Shown here piece by piece: positions 10,640 through 19,261 of a stretch of DNA of 35,754 nucleotides. The translations under genes were made by a program, and so were the position numbers. The notes under the pieces were generated by a model that worked only from the letters and a program-made list of their open reading frames with translations, made no database searches and had not been told where the DNA came from. The DNA is taken from positions 1 to 35,754 of the forward strand of contig JAFGQH010000061.1 of NCBI GenBank assembly GCA_016935815.1, given 5' to 3'. Within the stretch, counting starts at the first letter, position 1. Each line of letters opens with the position of its first letter. Source of the DNA: Bacilli bacterium (GTDB lineage: Bacteria > Bacillota_I > Bacilli_A > Izemoplasmatales > Hujiaoplasmataceae).

Positions 10640-11194
10640 ATGCCAAAGATTTTAGTATGTATCAATGACAACCTACTCAAACTAAGAATTCAAAGATTGT
10701 TATCAGAAAAAGCGTATGATTTTACGATTACAGATCGACCAATCAAGCGCACGGACCTAATTCAGTACGATATGGTATTGATACATTCAACCTATCATCT
10801 TACGGATTTGTTTCATTTCATCGAGAATGTGGTTTTACAACAAGTTACAACAATTGTGTATATTACCACGAATGTAAGTTCGAATCCATTTCGAAGATTC
10901 CACGAACATACAAACTTGATTTTCGTAGACGAACATAAAATGGACATTGAATTGATGTCAGTCATTCAAATGTTTGAAAAATACAACAAACAAGTAAGAA
11001 AGTTGAAAGAAGAGAATCAAAAACTATCCACTCAGTTGGAAGAAAACACTTTAATGAATCGCTGTAAAAGAACGCTAATGGAGCAAGGCCGCTCTGAAGA
11101 TCAAGCACATAAATATATCCTAAAATTTGCAATGGATCATCATATTAGTAAAATAGAAGCATGTAATAGGTTACTCGCAGACAATAGCGAGTAG
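10640..11194 (+). CDS. ANTAR-domain regulator with degenerate receiver
   Basis: A 184-residue protein with a receiver-like half (1-110), a coiled coil from about 118 (KLKEENQKLSTQLEEN) and a C-terminal ANTAR helix bundle (about 130-180: CKRTLMEQGRSEDQAHKYI, then KFAMDHH). ANTAR domains bind paired RNA hairpins with six-base loops and prevent termination. The receiver half lacks the phosphate-accepting aspartate: the position after strand 3 reads VLIHSTYHL where LLDIxMP is expected, so control is probably not by a histidine kinase; a pseudoreceiver as in AmiR is the model. It follows glyA by one base and lies directly before glnA, as ANTAR genes do near glnA in some Clostridia. Its last codons form a long hairpin. 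Confidence 0.82.
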   Translation: MPKILVCINDNLLKLRIQRLLSEKAYDFTITDRPIKRTDLIQYDMVLIHSTYHLTDLFHFIENVVLQQVTTIVYITTNVSSNPFRRFHEHTNLIFVDEHKMDIELMSVIQMFEKYNKQVRKLKEENQKLSTQLEENTLMNRCKRTLMEQGRSEDQAHKYILKFAMDHHISKIEACNRLLADNSE

Positions 11195-11209
11195 CCTATT
11201 GATTTTTTT
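11165..11209 (+). terminator. Long terminator overlapping the end of the ANTAR gene
   Basis: Left arm 11165-11178 (AATAGGTTACTCGC) pairs with right arm 11187-11200 (GCGAGTAGCCTATT): 14 pairs, one a G-T wobble, with an 8-base loop, followed by a T-run to 11209. The arms include the last codons and the TAG stop of the ANTAR gene. It separates the glyA operon from glnA. Confidence 0.88.
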
Positions 11210-11227
11210 ATAGATAATAGATATAAT
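11199..11227 (+). promoter_or_regulatory. Promoter of glnA
   Basis: TTGATT at 11199-11204, a 17-base spacer and TATAAT at 11222-11227, with the -35 inside the terminator tail. Transcription would start near 11234, giving a leader of about 90 bases. No clear GlnR box (TGTnA-n7-TnACA) is seen. Confidence 0.65.
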
Positions 11228-11231
11228 TACC

Positions 11232-11251
11232 TGAAAGCAATGGGGCTTACA
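11232..11251 (+). promoter_or_regulatory. Hexaloop hairpin at the start of the glnA leader, candidate ANTAR site
   Basis: AAGC (11235-11238) pairs with GCTT (11245-11248) around the six-base loop AATGGG, with TG/CA pairs outside one A-A mismatch. The loop has A at position 1 and G at position 4, the pattern of ANTAR-bound loops. A second, weaker candidate follows at 11257-11268 (ATG, loop AAAGGT, TAT). No terminator follows in the leader, so the function is unproven. Confidence 0.35.
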
Positions 11252-11321
11252 ATAAAATGAAAGGTTATAATTACGCAAAAGATGCATAGTATTGGTTCTG
11301 CGGATTATGAGAAAAAGAAAA

Positions 11322-12662
11322 ATGAAGAAATATACAAAAAGCGATATCCTTAAGATCGCAAAAGAGGAGAATGTCAGATATATCCGTTTGATGTTCACGG
11401 ACATTATGGGGACAATCAAAAGCGTTGAAATTCCCGTGACCCGCCTCGAAACTGCTTTGGATGGCAGAGTGATGTTTGACGGATCTTCCATAGAAGGTTT
11501 CGTTAGAATCATGGAAGCGGATATGTATTTAAGACCGGACTATGACACGTGGTTGATTCTAAGTTGGGAAGAAACCAGTTATGGTAAAGTCGCAAGATTG
11601 ATCTGTGATGTTTATACCCCACAAGGGAATCCTTCACCAGCAGACCCAAGGTCAAATCTAAAACGTGTCGCTAAAAAAATGGAAAAACTTGGTTTTTCCA
11701 CACTCAACATTGGCTTCGAACCTGAATTCTTCCTATTTAAGTTGGATGAAAACGGTGAAATCACAATGGATGTCAAAGACAATGGGGGGTATTTCGATCT
11801 CTCTCCAATTGACGGAGCAGGAGATTGTAGAAGAGACATCGTTTTGGAATTGGAAAGAATTGGATTTACTATGGAAGCAAGTCACCACGAAGTTGCACCT
11901 GGCCAAAATGAAATCAATTTCGAGTTTTCCAATATTATTGAAGCGGTTGACAATGTTCAAACATTCAAACTAGTGGTTAAGAACATTGCAAGAAGACATG
12001 GATTGCATGCGACATTCATGCCAAAACCAATTGCCAACATCAATGGTTCTGGTATGCATACGAACTGTTCATTGTCTGATTTGGAAGGAAATAATGCATT
12101 TGATGACCCAACTGATCCGCAAGGATTAAGTCATGTGTGCCGTCAATGGTTAACTGGTATATTAACTCATTCGAGATCTTTCTGCGCAATCACGAATCCG
12201 ACTGTAAACTCATATAAAAGACTAGTCCCAGGATATGAAGCACCGTGCTATGTTTCTTGGTCCGAACACAATCGATCTGTAATGGTTCGAATTCCCGCAA
12301 CAAGAGGAAGAACAACGAGAACGGAGATTCGTAGCGTTGACGTATCTGCCAATCCATATTTGGCTATCTCGGTCATTTTGGCTGCCGGACTTGACGGAAT
12401 CGAAAGAGATCTTCCATTGATCTCTTCGATCAATGAGAATCTGTTCGAACTTACGCAACAAGAAAGAACCGCTTTGGGAGTCAGCAGTTTACCTGACAAC
12501 CTAAAAGAAGCAATTGATGTATTGAAAGAATCGGAATTAATGAAAGAAGCACTTGGAGAGCATATCTTCAATAAGTTTATTGAATTGAAAAGCAAAGAGT
12601 GGGACGCATTCCGAACTGCAGTAACGGAGTGGGAAATCAACCGCTATATAAAATTGATATAG
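11322..12662 (+). CDS. glnA: Glutamine synthetase, type I-alpha
   Basis: GlnA makes glutamine from glutamate, ammonia and ATP as a dodecamer. At 446 residues it has [12 protein letters not shown] with Arg62, the feedback-inhibition residue of the Gram-positive I-alpha class, then [14 protein letters not shown] for ATP/glutamate, NSYKRLVPG and [12 protein letters not shown]. The region where type I-beta enzymes carry the adenylylated tyrosine reads [12 protein letters not shown], with Phe, so control should be by feedback and partner proteins instead of adenylylation. The start is placed at ATG 11322 by similarity to MAKYTREDI of B. subtilis; TTG 11292 or ATG 11307 would add a basic stub. The ribosome site is only a purine run. 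Its neighbour is the ANTAR regulator; no glnR is in the window. Confidence 0.96.
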   Translation: MKKYTKSDILKIAKEENVRYIRLMFTDIMGTIKSVEIPVTRLETALDGRVMFDGSSIEGFVRIMEADMYLRPDYDTWLILSWEETSYGKVARLICDVYTPQGNPSPADPRSNLKRVAKKMEKLGFSTLNIGFEPEFFLFKLDENGEITMDVKDNGGYFDLSPIDGAGDCRRDIVLELERIGFTMEASHHEVAPGQNEINFEFSNIIEAVDNVQTFKLVVKNIARRHGLHATFMPKPIANINGSGMHTNCSLSDLEGNNAFDDPTDPQGLSHVCRQWLTGILTHSRSFCAITNPTVNSYKRLVPGYEAPCYVSWSEHNRSVMVRIPATRGRTTRTEIRSVDVSANPYLAISVILAAGLDGIERDLPLISSINENLFELTQQERTALGVSSLPDNLKEAIDVLKESELMKEALGEHIFNKFIELKSKEWDAFRTAVTEWEINRYIKLI

Positions 12663-12700
12663 AAAAAATCCCGGAGTATATTCTCCGGGATTATTTTTTT
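12663..12700. terminator. Bidirectional terminator between glnA and hslO
   Basis: AATCCCGGAG (12667-12676) pairs with CTCCGGGATT (12683-12692) around a six-base loop, with A-run and T-run on the two sides. It overlaps the hslO stop codon. Confidence 0.92.
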
Positions 12701-13563
12701 GCTAAATCAACTAAGTCTAAGATTTCTTGGATGGAAAATTCATAATGTTTCTTGCAAAATTGGCAAGTAATTTGAACGGGATGACCTTCATTCGACAACT
12801 GATCCAACTCTTTTTGTCCGAGAGATATCAAGCCTTTTTCAAATCGATTTCTTGAACAATCACAACGATATACGAGTGGCATTTCTTCGATAAACTCATG
12901 ATCACCTAGTGTAATCAATTGAATGATATCTTCTGGTTTTAATCCTTCGTTGATTAATTCGGATATTGGTTTCATTTCTTGAATATTGATTTCAATCTTG
13001 TTAATTGTTTCTTCTGTTGCGCCAGGCATTAACTGGAGTATAAACCCACCGCTGGCAAAGACTTCATTGTTTTCGTTTACGAGAACACCTAAACCTACGG
13101 ATGATGGAATTTGTTCGCTAGCAGCAAAATAATATGTAAAATCGTCTGCAATTTCTCCCGTTTGTAATTTTGCACTTGATGTGAAAGTATCACGGATCTT
13201 AATATCTTTGGTTACATGAATAAAACCATTAGTTCCGACAACCATTCCAACGGCTAACTTATCTTTTTGAGAGATATGCACTTCTGGATTTTCAATGGTA
13301 CCCTTGATGGTTCCATGGGCATCCACAACGGTTACCATTTCACCAATTGGGCCACCACCATCAATTCTAATTGTAAGCATTTGATCTTCTTTGTACATAG
13401 CACCCATAATTAATGATGCAGTCAGTAGCCGTCCGAAGGCAGCACTCGCTGCAGGCCATGTTCCGTGGATTTGTCTTGCTTCTTCCACGAGATTTGTGGT
13501 GGATGCTGCATATATTCTTACTGTTCCATTAAAGGCATATGCCTTAATAAGATAATCATTCAT
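12691..13563 (-). CDS. hslO: Redox-regulated chaperone Hsp33
   Basis: Hsp33 is a cytoplasmic holdase chaperone activated when oxidants and heat release zinc from four cysteines. The 290-residue length is normal. The zinc site is intact: CDC at Cys234/Cys236 and CQFC at Cys267/Cys270. The N-terminal domain shows the conserved GTWPAASAAFGRLLTAS stretch and IDGGGPIGEM. The start is ATG 13563 with AGGAG eight bases upstream. It is a single-gene unit, divergent from dusB and convergent with glnA, using a shared terminator. Its promoter is an extended -10 (13584-13592) placed only seven bases from the ribosome site. Confidence 0.96.
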   Translation of the reverse strand: MNDYLIKAYAFNGTVRIYAASTTNLVEEARQIHGTWPAASAAFGRLLTASLIMGAMYKEDQMLTIRIDGGGPIGEMVTVVDAHGTIKGTIENPEVHISQKDKLAVGMVVGTNGFIHVTKDIKIRDTFTSSAKLQTGEIADDFTYYFAASEQIPSSVGLGVLVNENNEVFASGGFILQLMPGATEETINKIEINIQEMKPISELINEGLKPEDIIQLITLGDHEFIEEMPLVYRCDCSRNRFEKGLISLGQKELDQLSNEGHPVQITCQFCKKHYEFSIQEILDLVDLAKK

Positions 13564-13583
13564 TCTATCAACTCCTGGATGGT

Positions 13584-13592
13584 ATTATAACA
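13584..13592 (-). promoter_or_regulatory. Extended -10 promoter of hslO
   Basis: The minus strand reads TGTTATAAT. The -35 region (near 13607-13612) is poor. The start of transcription would fall just before AGGAG. Confidence 0.6.
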
Positions 13593-13637
13593 CGTTGTAT
13601 AGATTTCTATTTGTTTTGTTTTTTGTTACAATTATTA

Positions 13638-13643
13638 TATAAT
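13638..13643 (+). promoter_or_regulatory. -10 box of dusB
   Basis: Perfect TATAAT in the 111-base hslO-dusB gap, preceded by T-rich sequence with no clear -35 at the right distance. It lies about 20 bases before AAGGAG. Confidence 0.5.
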
Positions 13644-13674
13644 ATTATCTGACTCATTGGAAAGGAGAATGCTT

Positions 13675-14661
13675 ATGAAATGGAAAATTGGCAATCTCGA
13701 AATTGAAAATCAAGTCGTCGTTGCTCCGATGGCGGGAGTTACAAACATAGCATTCAGATCGATTCTAAAAGAGTTTGGTGCGGGTTTGATTTTTACTGAG
13801 ATGATATCAGATAAAGGTTTGCTTTATGAAAACAATAGAACTCAGGATATGACTGAGATAGCAGAATTTGAACAGCCGATAGGATTGCAGCTATTTGGTA
13901 GCGAAGTGGAAACCATGACGAAAGCGGCTATCTATATCGATAGAAATACTTCGGCTCAAATCATTGACATCAATATGGGTTGTCCGGTACAAAAAGTTGT
14001 TAAAGCCGGAGCCGGAAGCAAACTGATGACAACACCTGATTTAGCCTTTAAAATCGTCAAAAATATTGTTGATCACGTATCAAAACCAGTTACTGTAAAA
14101 ATACGAAGTGGTTGGGATCATAAAAACATCAATGCAATCGAGTTTGCAAAATCAATGGAAATGGCTGGAGTAAGCGCTATTACAGTGCACGGAAGAACAC
14201 GGAGTGATATGTATTCTGGAAAGGCAAATTGGGACATAATCAAGCAAATTAAGCGAAATGTCACCATTCCAGTCATAGGGAACGGAGATATTACTACTCC
14301 TGAGGACGCGAAAAACATGATAGATTACACTGGTTGTGATGCGATTATGGTGGGTAGAGGATTGCTTGGAAACCCATTTTTGATACAACAAATCAGAGAT
14401 TACTTAGATACTGGAAACTACCGCAAGAATTTCTCCTTGTTAGAAAGAAAAAATGCGATTTTTTCTCATCTTTTGAAATTGATGGAATTGAAAGGAAATC
14501 ATGTTGCAACCCTAGAAATGCGTAATCATGGCGCTTGGTACATAAAAGGACTACCTGGATCAAGTAAAATCAAACCATTGATTGTTAACGCGAAAGATCC
14601 AGAAGATTTTCGTAAAATTATCTTAGATTACTTTAAAAAATTAGAACAAAGGCAGGAATAA
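13675..14661 (+). CDS. dusB: tRNA-dihydrouridine synthase DusB
   Basis: An FMN enzyme that reduces uridines in tRNA to dihydrouridine. The 328-residue protein has the TIM-barrel start VVVAPMAGVTNIAFR (about 15-29), the catalytic-cysteine loop INMGCPVQKV (Cys103), ITVHGRTR, the FMN phosphate loops VIGNGDITTPEDA and IMVGRGLLGNPF, and the small C-terminal helical domain with HGAWYIKGLPG. The start at ATG 13675 has AAGGAG seven bases upstream; the TTG at 13657 lies before the ribosome site and is rejected. In many Bacillota dusB lies near lysS or hslO; here it is divergent from hslO and convergent with hflX. Confidence 0.95.
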   Translation: MKWKIGNLEIENQVVVAPMAGVTNIAFRSILKEFGAGLIFTEMISDKGLLYENNRTQDMTEIAEFEQPIGLQLFGSEVETMTKAAIYIDRNTSAQIIDINMGCPVQKVVKAGAGSKLMTTPDLAFKIVKNIVDHVSKPVTVKIRSGWDHKNINAIEFAKSMEMAGVSAITVHGRTRSDMYSGKANWDIIKQIKRNVTIPVIGNGDITTPEDAKNMIDYTGCDAIMVGRGLLGNPFLIQQIRDYLDTGNYRKNFSLLERKNAIFSHLLKLMELKGNHVATLEMRNHGAWYIKGLPGSSKIKPLIVNAKDPEDFRKIILDYFKKLEQRQE

Positions 14662-14675
14662 TCCTGCCTTATTTT
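14649..14675 (+). terminator. Terminator of dusB, possibly shared with hflX
   Basis: AAGGCAGGA (14649-14657) pairs perfectly with TCCTGCCTT (14662-14670) around a four-base loop, followed by a T-rich but interrupted tail. It covers the dusB stop and touches the hflX stop. The minus-strand tail is weaker. Confidence 0.8.
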
Positions 14676-15910
14676 ATATATTTTTTGTATTTATTGTAGT
14701 GTTCTTCATTCAACTCTACTTCAACGGCGATTCCATCCGCTTGATATTCCGTAAAAAGAATGTTCGAGCTATCTTTTAACTCGGAATACACCTCTCCATC
14801 GGTAAACGGAATCATCATCCTTACAGTTGTCATGGTTTGATATAGTTCATTGTCAATTATAGTTAGCAAACGTTGGATATGGTAGTTCGTGATTGAAGAC
14901 ACAAAAACGGAATGTACTCTGGTTGTGATTGGAATATCATCCAGCAAATCACTTTTGTTATAAACATAGAAAATTGGAATATGATCTACACCGATTTCTT
15001 TAAGAACCTCTTCAACAGTATGGATTTGATTTTCGTGATTTGGGTTGGATACATCTATCACATGTAGAATCAAAGAGGCTTCCGATATTTCTTCCAAAGT
15101 AGACTTGAAGGCCTCGATCAAATGGTGAGGTAACTTATCAATGAATCCAACGGTATCGGTCAATAAGAATGTTCGATTGTTGTTTAAATGGATCTTTCGT
15201 GTTTTTGTTTCCAAAGTTGCGAACAACATATTCTTATTGAAAGCATAATGGTCTGTGTGAGTTGATGTAGTGTCGATAATTGCATTCATCAAAGATGATT
15301 TTCCGGCATTGGTATAACCAGTTAGTGCGACTGTGAAAATGTCGTTCTTTTTTCTTTTTTCTCTTTGGGTTCTACGCACCTTTACCACTTGAGCTAAGTC
15401 TTTTTTTAATTTGGATACACGATCTCTTAAGATACGTCGATCCAATTCCAATTGCTGTTCACCTGGTCCCTTCGAACCGGTTCCTGATTTTTGTCTTGAA
15501 AGATATTTATAAGCACCAACAATTCGCGGTAAAAAATATTTTGCCTGAGCCAGTTCAACTTGTAACATTGCTTCTTTTGTTTTCGCCCGTTTAGCGAATA
15601 TATCAAGAATCAGGACGGTTCGATCGATGACTTTGATATCCAAAGCCTGCTCAAGGTTCCTAATGTGACTTGGGCTCAATTCATCGTTGAATATGACTAA
15701 ATTTGCATCATATGTATCGATTGCTTGCTTGATCTCTTGTACTTTTCCTTCGCCAACAAAGAATTTTACATTTGGTTCTTCTCGTTTTTGCGTGATTACG
15801 TGTAAAACATTGACGTCACAAGCCAGAGCTAAATTCGCCAATTCAGACATTGATTGTTCAAATGTTTTGTCTGTGTTCAGGTCAAGACCGACCAATATCG
15901 CTTCTTCCAA
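14669..15910 (-). CDS. hflX: Ribosome-associated GTPase HflX
   Basis: HflX binds 50S subunits and splits stalled or hibernating ribosomes under stress. The protein (413 residues from TTG 15910) has the N-terminal HflX domain (EGKVQEI, then LSPSHIRNLEQ), the glycine-rich linker GTGSKGPGEQQLELDRR, a basic coiled coil, then the GTPase: G1 GYTNAGKSS (198-206), G3 DTVGF, G4 NKSD. I choose TTG 15910 because AAGGTGA lies five bases upstream and a -10 box at 15930-15935 lies downstream of the longer reading from 16018, whose extra 36 residues are hydrophobic and unlike the family. It stands alone, divergent from the yfhO-like gene. Confidence 0.93.
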   Translation of the reverse strand: MEEAILVGLDLNTDKTFEQSMSELANLALACDVNVLHVITQKREEPNVKFFVGEGKVQEIKQAIDTYDANLVIFNDELSPSHIRNLEQALDIKVIDRTVLILDIFAKRAKTKEAMLQVELAQAKYFLPRIVGAYKYLSRQKSGTGSKGPGEQQLELDRRILRDRVSKLKKDLAQVVKVRRTQREKRKKNDIFTVALTGYTNAGKSSLMNAIIDTTSTHTDHYAFNKNMLFATLETKTRKIHLNNNRTFLLTDTVGFIDKLPHHLIEAFKSTLEEISEASLILHVIDVSNPNHENQIHTVEEVLKEIGVDHIPIFYVYNKSDLLDDIPITTRVHSVFVSSITNYHIQRLLTIIDNELYQTMTTVRMMIPFTDGEVYSELKDSSNILFTEYQADGIAVEVELNEEHYNKYKKYIK

Positions 15911-15929
15911 TGGTATCACCTTGTTGAAT

Positions 15930-15935
15930 ATTATA
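15930..15935 (-). promoter_or_regulatory. -10 box of hflX
   Basis: The minus strand reads TATAAT, seven bases before AAGGTGA. No TGn extension and no clear -35. Confidence 0.5.
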
Positions 15936-15999
15936 ATATATAATCTCATTATTTGTATAATATATATGCAATTTCTGGCTTTTTTTGAGCGAAAACATG

Positions 16000-16008
16000 T
16001 GATATAAT
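16000..16008 (+). promoter_or_regulatory. Extended -10 promoter of the glycosylation operon
   Basis: TGATATAAT, predicted to start transcription near 16015. The -35 side is only T-rich. Confidence 0.6.
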
Positions 16009-16042
16009 AAAACGACAATGACTAAACATTCATGAGGTTACT

Positions 16043-19000
16043 ATGAGCAAGATAAAAACAGTTATTCAAAATATCAGAACTTGGTTCTCTGCTTTCACTG
16101 AGAGAACTTTTTCCGATCGTAAAAAAACATTTAAACTCATTGCATTGTTGGTATTTACGGTACTTTTCTTAATTCAAATGTATATTATCATTGTGCGCAA
16201 TAGTTTCTATAATTGCGTATCCGATGACATATTACAGTATTATACGGTGATTGTTGATTTCATAAGTGGATTAAAAGATGGTACGGTTTCTTGGTTTAAT
16301 CTCAACAATTATTTTGGAGCTTCCTTGTTCGCTGACGCTTATTATGTACCGATTGATATCTTTACTGGTATTACGTTCTTGTTGAGTTATGTAATGCCAA
16401 CAGAAGTGGCGTATTCTTCTACAGAATTATTTAAAATTCTAGCCAGTGTTATGATAATGGCATATTATCTAAATCTGAAAGGAATGAAGAATCGTACCAT
16501 ATTCTGGATGAGTATCTTGTATTTTATCAGTGGTGGTACTGTTAGTTTTATGGTTTTTCCGGTATTTTCAACTCTTTCAGTTTATATGCCTTTAGCCTTG
16601 ATAATCATTCATTTCTTTATTCGTAAAAAGAAGTGGTTGGTACCGCTATTTGCCTTTGCGATGGTTTTTTATGATTTCTATTTAGGCTATACAATGATGG
16701 CATTTACGGCTATGGCATTTTTGATTGAATACATTAAAGAACCCAACTTCAAGTTCTTCCGATTCGTCTTGGATTCATTGATATTTGTTGGTCTACTGGT
16801 CCTCGGAGTTCTTATGGCAGCGATTATCTTAGCCCCTTCTGTCATGTTTATTTTGGAAGATGCATACGTGACGTATCCTTCTTTTGATTCTTGGACGATA
16901 GCGATATTCGGACACGATTTAGAATTGTTTACTCCTAATATTTATATCCGAATCATAGCCAAAATATTTGCAGAGCAAATTCCAACCGGCTTCTATGGAT
17001 TGGAGAAACTCTATCCTTTTGAGCATTTCTCACTCTATATTTCCATTATTGGTTTTGTATATATGAATTACATCTTCTTTATGAAGGATAAGGTCAGTAG
17101 AATCTATAAGGTTGCAATATTGTTCGGAATCATTTTTATGATATTCCCGATTTTCTCTTATGTGTTCTCTGGATCTCTAGAATCTCCTTATACAAGATGG
17201 ATCAATATGTATTCAGTGTTCCAAATCATGATTTTGGCACATGTTTTTGATAAATTCGGCTTTGAAAACGTTAAAATGAAGTATATGACTAAAATCATAG
17301 TACCTTTATTGTTGATTCTTTCATTTGTGGTCTACTATTATATATTCCAATTAAGAGTGGACTCTTTATTAACGGCAGGCACACTCAATGCCGCGAATAT
17401 TAAAGATTACTATCTTGCAGATCCAATTCTATCAACACTATTTGGGGATGGCATGATTGATGAAATGATGATTGCCACTAGTGGATTGAATGCGAGACAA
17501 GCATTAACTGCCGACACAGTATTTATGGCAGTATCCGCTGTTTATATGTTGGTATTACTAATATTTGGCTGGCTTAAAAAATGGACTGTTATCAAAGGAA
17601 TCTTATGGGTTGAAATCATTTTAGCTATTGGCTATACCTTTGCAGTTTCGTTCAATGACATTAATCGTATTACAACATTCCAAAACGAACACGACATCCA
17701 AGAGTATTTGGATACTGTCTTAGATAACGAATCATTCTACAGAATCTACATTGATATCAATGGATTGGATGTTTCGAAAACAAATATCAATCGAATGACT
17801 GGTTATGCCACAAATTCTGGTGAAATATTCTTTTCCTGGAATGACAAAGAAACGGATGATTTCCCTGGGTTATTACTTGGTAAGTGGACAGAACCAAAGG
17901 CCTCTAAGAAAGTACTTAATTACTATAGCTACTATGTTACCAATTTCTTGGGATACAAATATATCTTGGTGGATGCAGAAAGCAATTACAGCTTTGATTC
18001 CATCTATTTTGATTTGATTGCAGGGAACGACACATATCGATTATATGAAATTGTCAATTCGTCACCTTTTATGGTTTATGAATCGTTTTTGACATACAAT
18101 GAATTTACTAGTTATCGGTTGATCAATAGCCAATCTGCTACAGAACAACTTCTTTTAGTAGCGGCTGTAATTGACACAGAAAGATACGCTGTGGAGGAAA
18201 TGAATCTTGAGCAAGCTACGACTTCAGATAATAACAACGTTTCCGAATCAGAAAGCTTCAATGTGATTGAGAATAGCACTATTGTGGAACGGGCCGGAGT
18301 GGAAGATGAAACTGTTCGAACCTTCTATCGATATTCGAATACAGATTTGAATATTGAGTATATCCTTGGTGCTGTATATTTCAACTCGTTTAGCGAAATA
18401 CACTATAACCTCTATGGAAATCTAGATTCCAATTACCTTCTTGATTTACTGGATTATGGAGAAGTATTTATGGAATTTGCTGATGGCTCGACAAAAGCAT
18501 GCTGGGTCCAACCAGGACAGTCTCATCAGATCAAGTGTGAATTCTTTGAGACTCCGATAGCTATTTATATCGAGGATACCAGTGCGATTGATGAAGCTCC
18601 TTCTTTGCAAATAAGACAAGAAGCGGCATTTAATGCAGCAGCGTATTTGGTCTATGATCTCAGCCAACTCAATTTATCTTCTGATTCCGGCGTCATTCAA
18701 TTTAGCTTCAATAATCTTACGATAGGAAAAGCTTTTGTTATGGATGAGTTCGGTAATAAATACAATTGTTTGGAAGGCTTTTATACTTTCAATACCATAC
18801 CTGAAAAATTGTATATTTTTAAGACATCTGATATGTATAATTACTCCAATTTATTTGATTTGACTCTGAAAGCGGCATTTGATGATTTGTCAGTTACGAA
18901 TGGACTATTGAATGAAGATTTCGTTTCCAGTAAATATATGACGATAAAGAATGGTATAATTACATTAGAATATACTAATACTAGTAATTCGACGTATGAT

Positions 19001-19261
19001 CAGGTTGTTATTGTTCCTGTTACTTATTCTGAAGAGTGGATTATCACTAGCCCAGTACAATATGAAACGATGAGTGTTAGTGGTGGTTTCTTAGGAATAG
19101 TGATTCCAAATGGTACGACCGAAATCAACATCACTTTGAAATTCATTCCAAAAGGTTTGGATGTTGGTGCTTTAGGTTCTGCAGCTGGAATTTTGATTTA
19201 TTTGGGTATTTTCTTGCCGGGTTGGATTAAAAAAAGAAAAAAAGGAGTTGATCCTGCATGA
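16043..19261 (+). CDS. YfhO-family membrane glycosyltransferase
   Basis: A 1072-residue polytopic membrane protein of the YfhO family, thought to be a GT-C-type enzyme that moves a sugar from a polyprenyl carrier to an acceptor outside the membrane. TM 1 lies at about 31-51, followed by a short outer loop with VSDDILQYY (Asp61, Asp62), the place of catalytic acids in GT-C folds. Many membrane segments run to about 540, then an extracytoplasmic domain (about 540-1035), a last TM (about 1039-1063) and a KKRKK tail. It is longer than B. subtilis YfhO (about 860), mostly in the outer domain. The stop overlaps the start of the glycosyltransferase gene (ATGA), and a flippase gene follows. Confidence 0.85.
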   Translation: MSKIKTVIQNIRTWFSAFTERTFSDRKKTFKLIALLVFTVLFLIQMYIIIVRNSFYNCVSDDILQYYTVIVDFISGLKDGTVSWFNLNNYFGASLFADAYYVPIDIFTGITFLLSYVMPTEVAYSSTELFKILASVMIMAYYLNLKGMKNRTIFWMSILYFISGGTVSFMVFPVFSTLSVYMPLALIIIHFFIRKKKWLVPLFAFAMVFYDFYLGYTMMAFTAMAFLIEYIKEPNFKFFRFVLDSLIFVGLLVLGVLMAAIILAPSVMFILEDAYVTYPSFDSWTIAIFGHDLELFTPNIYIRIIAKIFAEQIPTGFYGLEKLYPFEHFSLYISIIGFVYMNYIFFMKDKVSRIYKVAILFGIIFMIFPIFSYVFSGSLESPYTRWINMYSVFQIMILAHVFDKFGFENVKMKYMTKIIVPLLLILSFVVYYYIFQLRVDSLLTAGTLNAANIKDYYLADPILSTLFGDGMIDEMMIATSGLNARQALTADTVFMAVSAVYMLVLLIFGWLKKWTVIKGILWVEIILAIGYTFAVSFNDINRITTFQNEHDIQEYLDTVLDNESFYRIYIDINGLDVSKTNINRMTGYATNSGEIFFSWNDKETDDFPGLLLGKWTEPKASKKVLNYYSYYVTNFLGYKYILVDAESNYSFDSIYFDLIAGNDTYRLYEIVNSSPFMVYESFLTYNEFTSYRLINSQSATEQLLLVAAVIDTERYAVEEMNLEQATTSDNNNVSESESFNVIENSTIVERAGVEDETVRTFYRYSNTDLNIEYILGAVYFNSFSEIHYNLYGNLDSNYLLDLLDYGEVFMEFADGSTKACWVQPGQSHQIKCEFFETPIAIYIEDTSAIDEAPSLQIRQEAAFNAAAYLVYDLSQLNLSSDSGVIQFSFNNLTIGKAFVMDEFGNKYNCLEGFYTFNTIPEKLYIFKTSDMYNYSNLFDLTLKAAFDDLSVTNGLLNEDFVSSKYMTIKNGIITLEYTNTSNSTYDQVVIVPVTYSEEWIITSPVQYETMSVSGGFLGIVIPNGTTEINITLKFIPKGLDVGALGSAAGILIYLGIFLPGWIKKRKKGVDPA

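Noticed and set aside
11171-11512. 113-codon minus-strand frame over the glnA leader and start
   Set aside because: It covers the terminator, promoter and glnA coding region and shows no domain or ribosome site.
15687-16007. 106-codon plus-strand frame over the hflX start and hflX-yfhO gap
   Set aside because: It is antisense to conserved hflX sequence and covers both promoters; no family resemblance.
15911-16018. Longer hflX reading with 36 extra N-terminal residues
   Set aside because: The extra part is hydrophobic, unlike HflX, and lies upstream of the -10 box and the AAGGTGA site that serve TTG 15910.
16043-19261. YfhO-like gene as a possible fusion or misassembly because of its length
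   Set aside because: The frame is continuous, codon use is even, and the last TM with basic tail is the expected YfhO ending.
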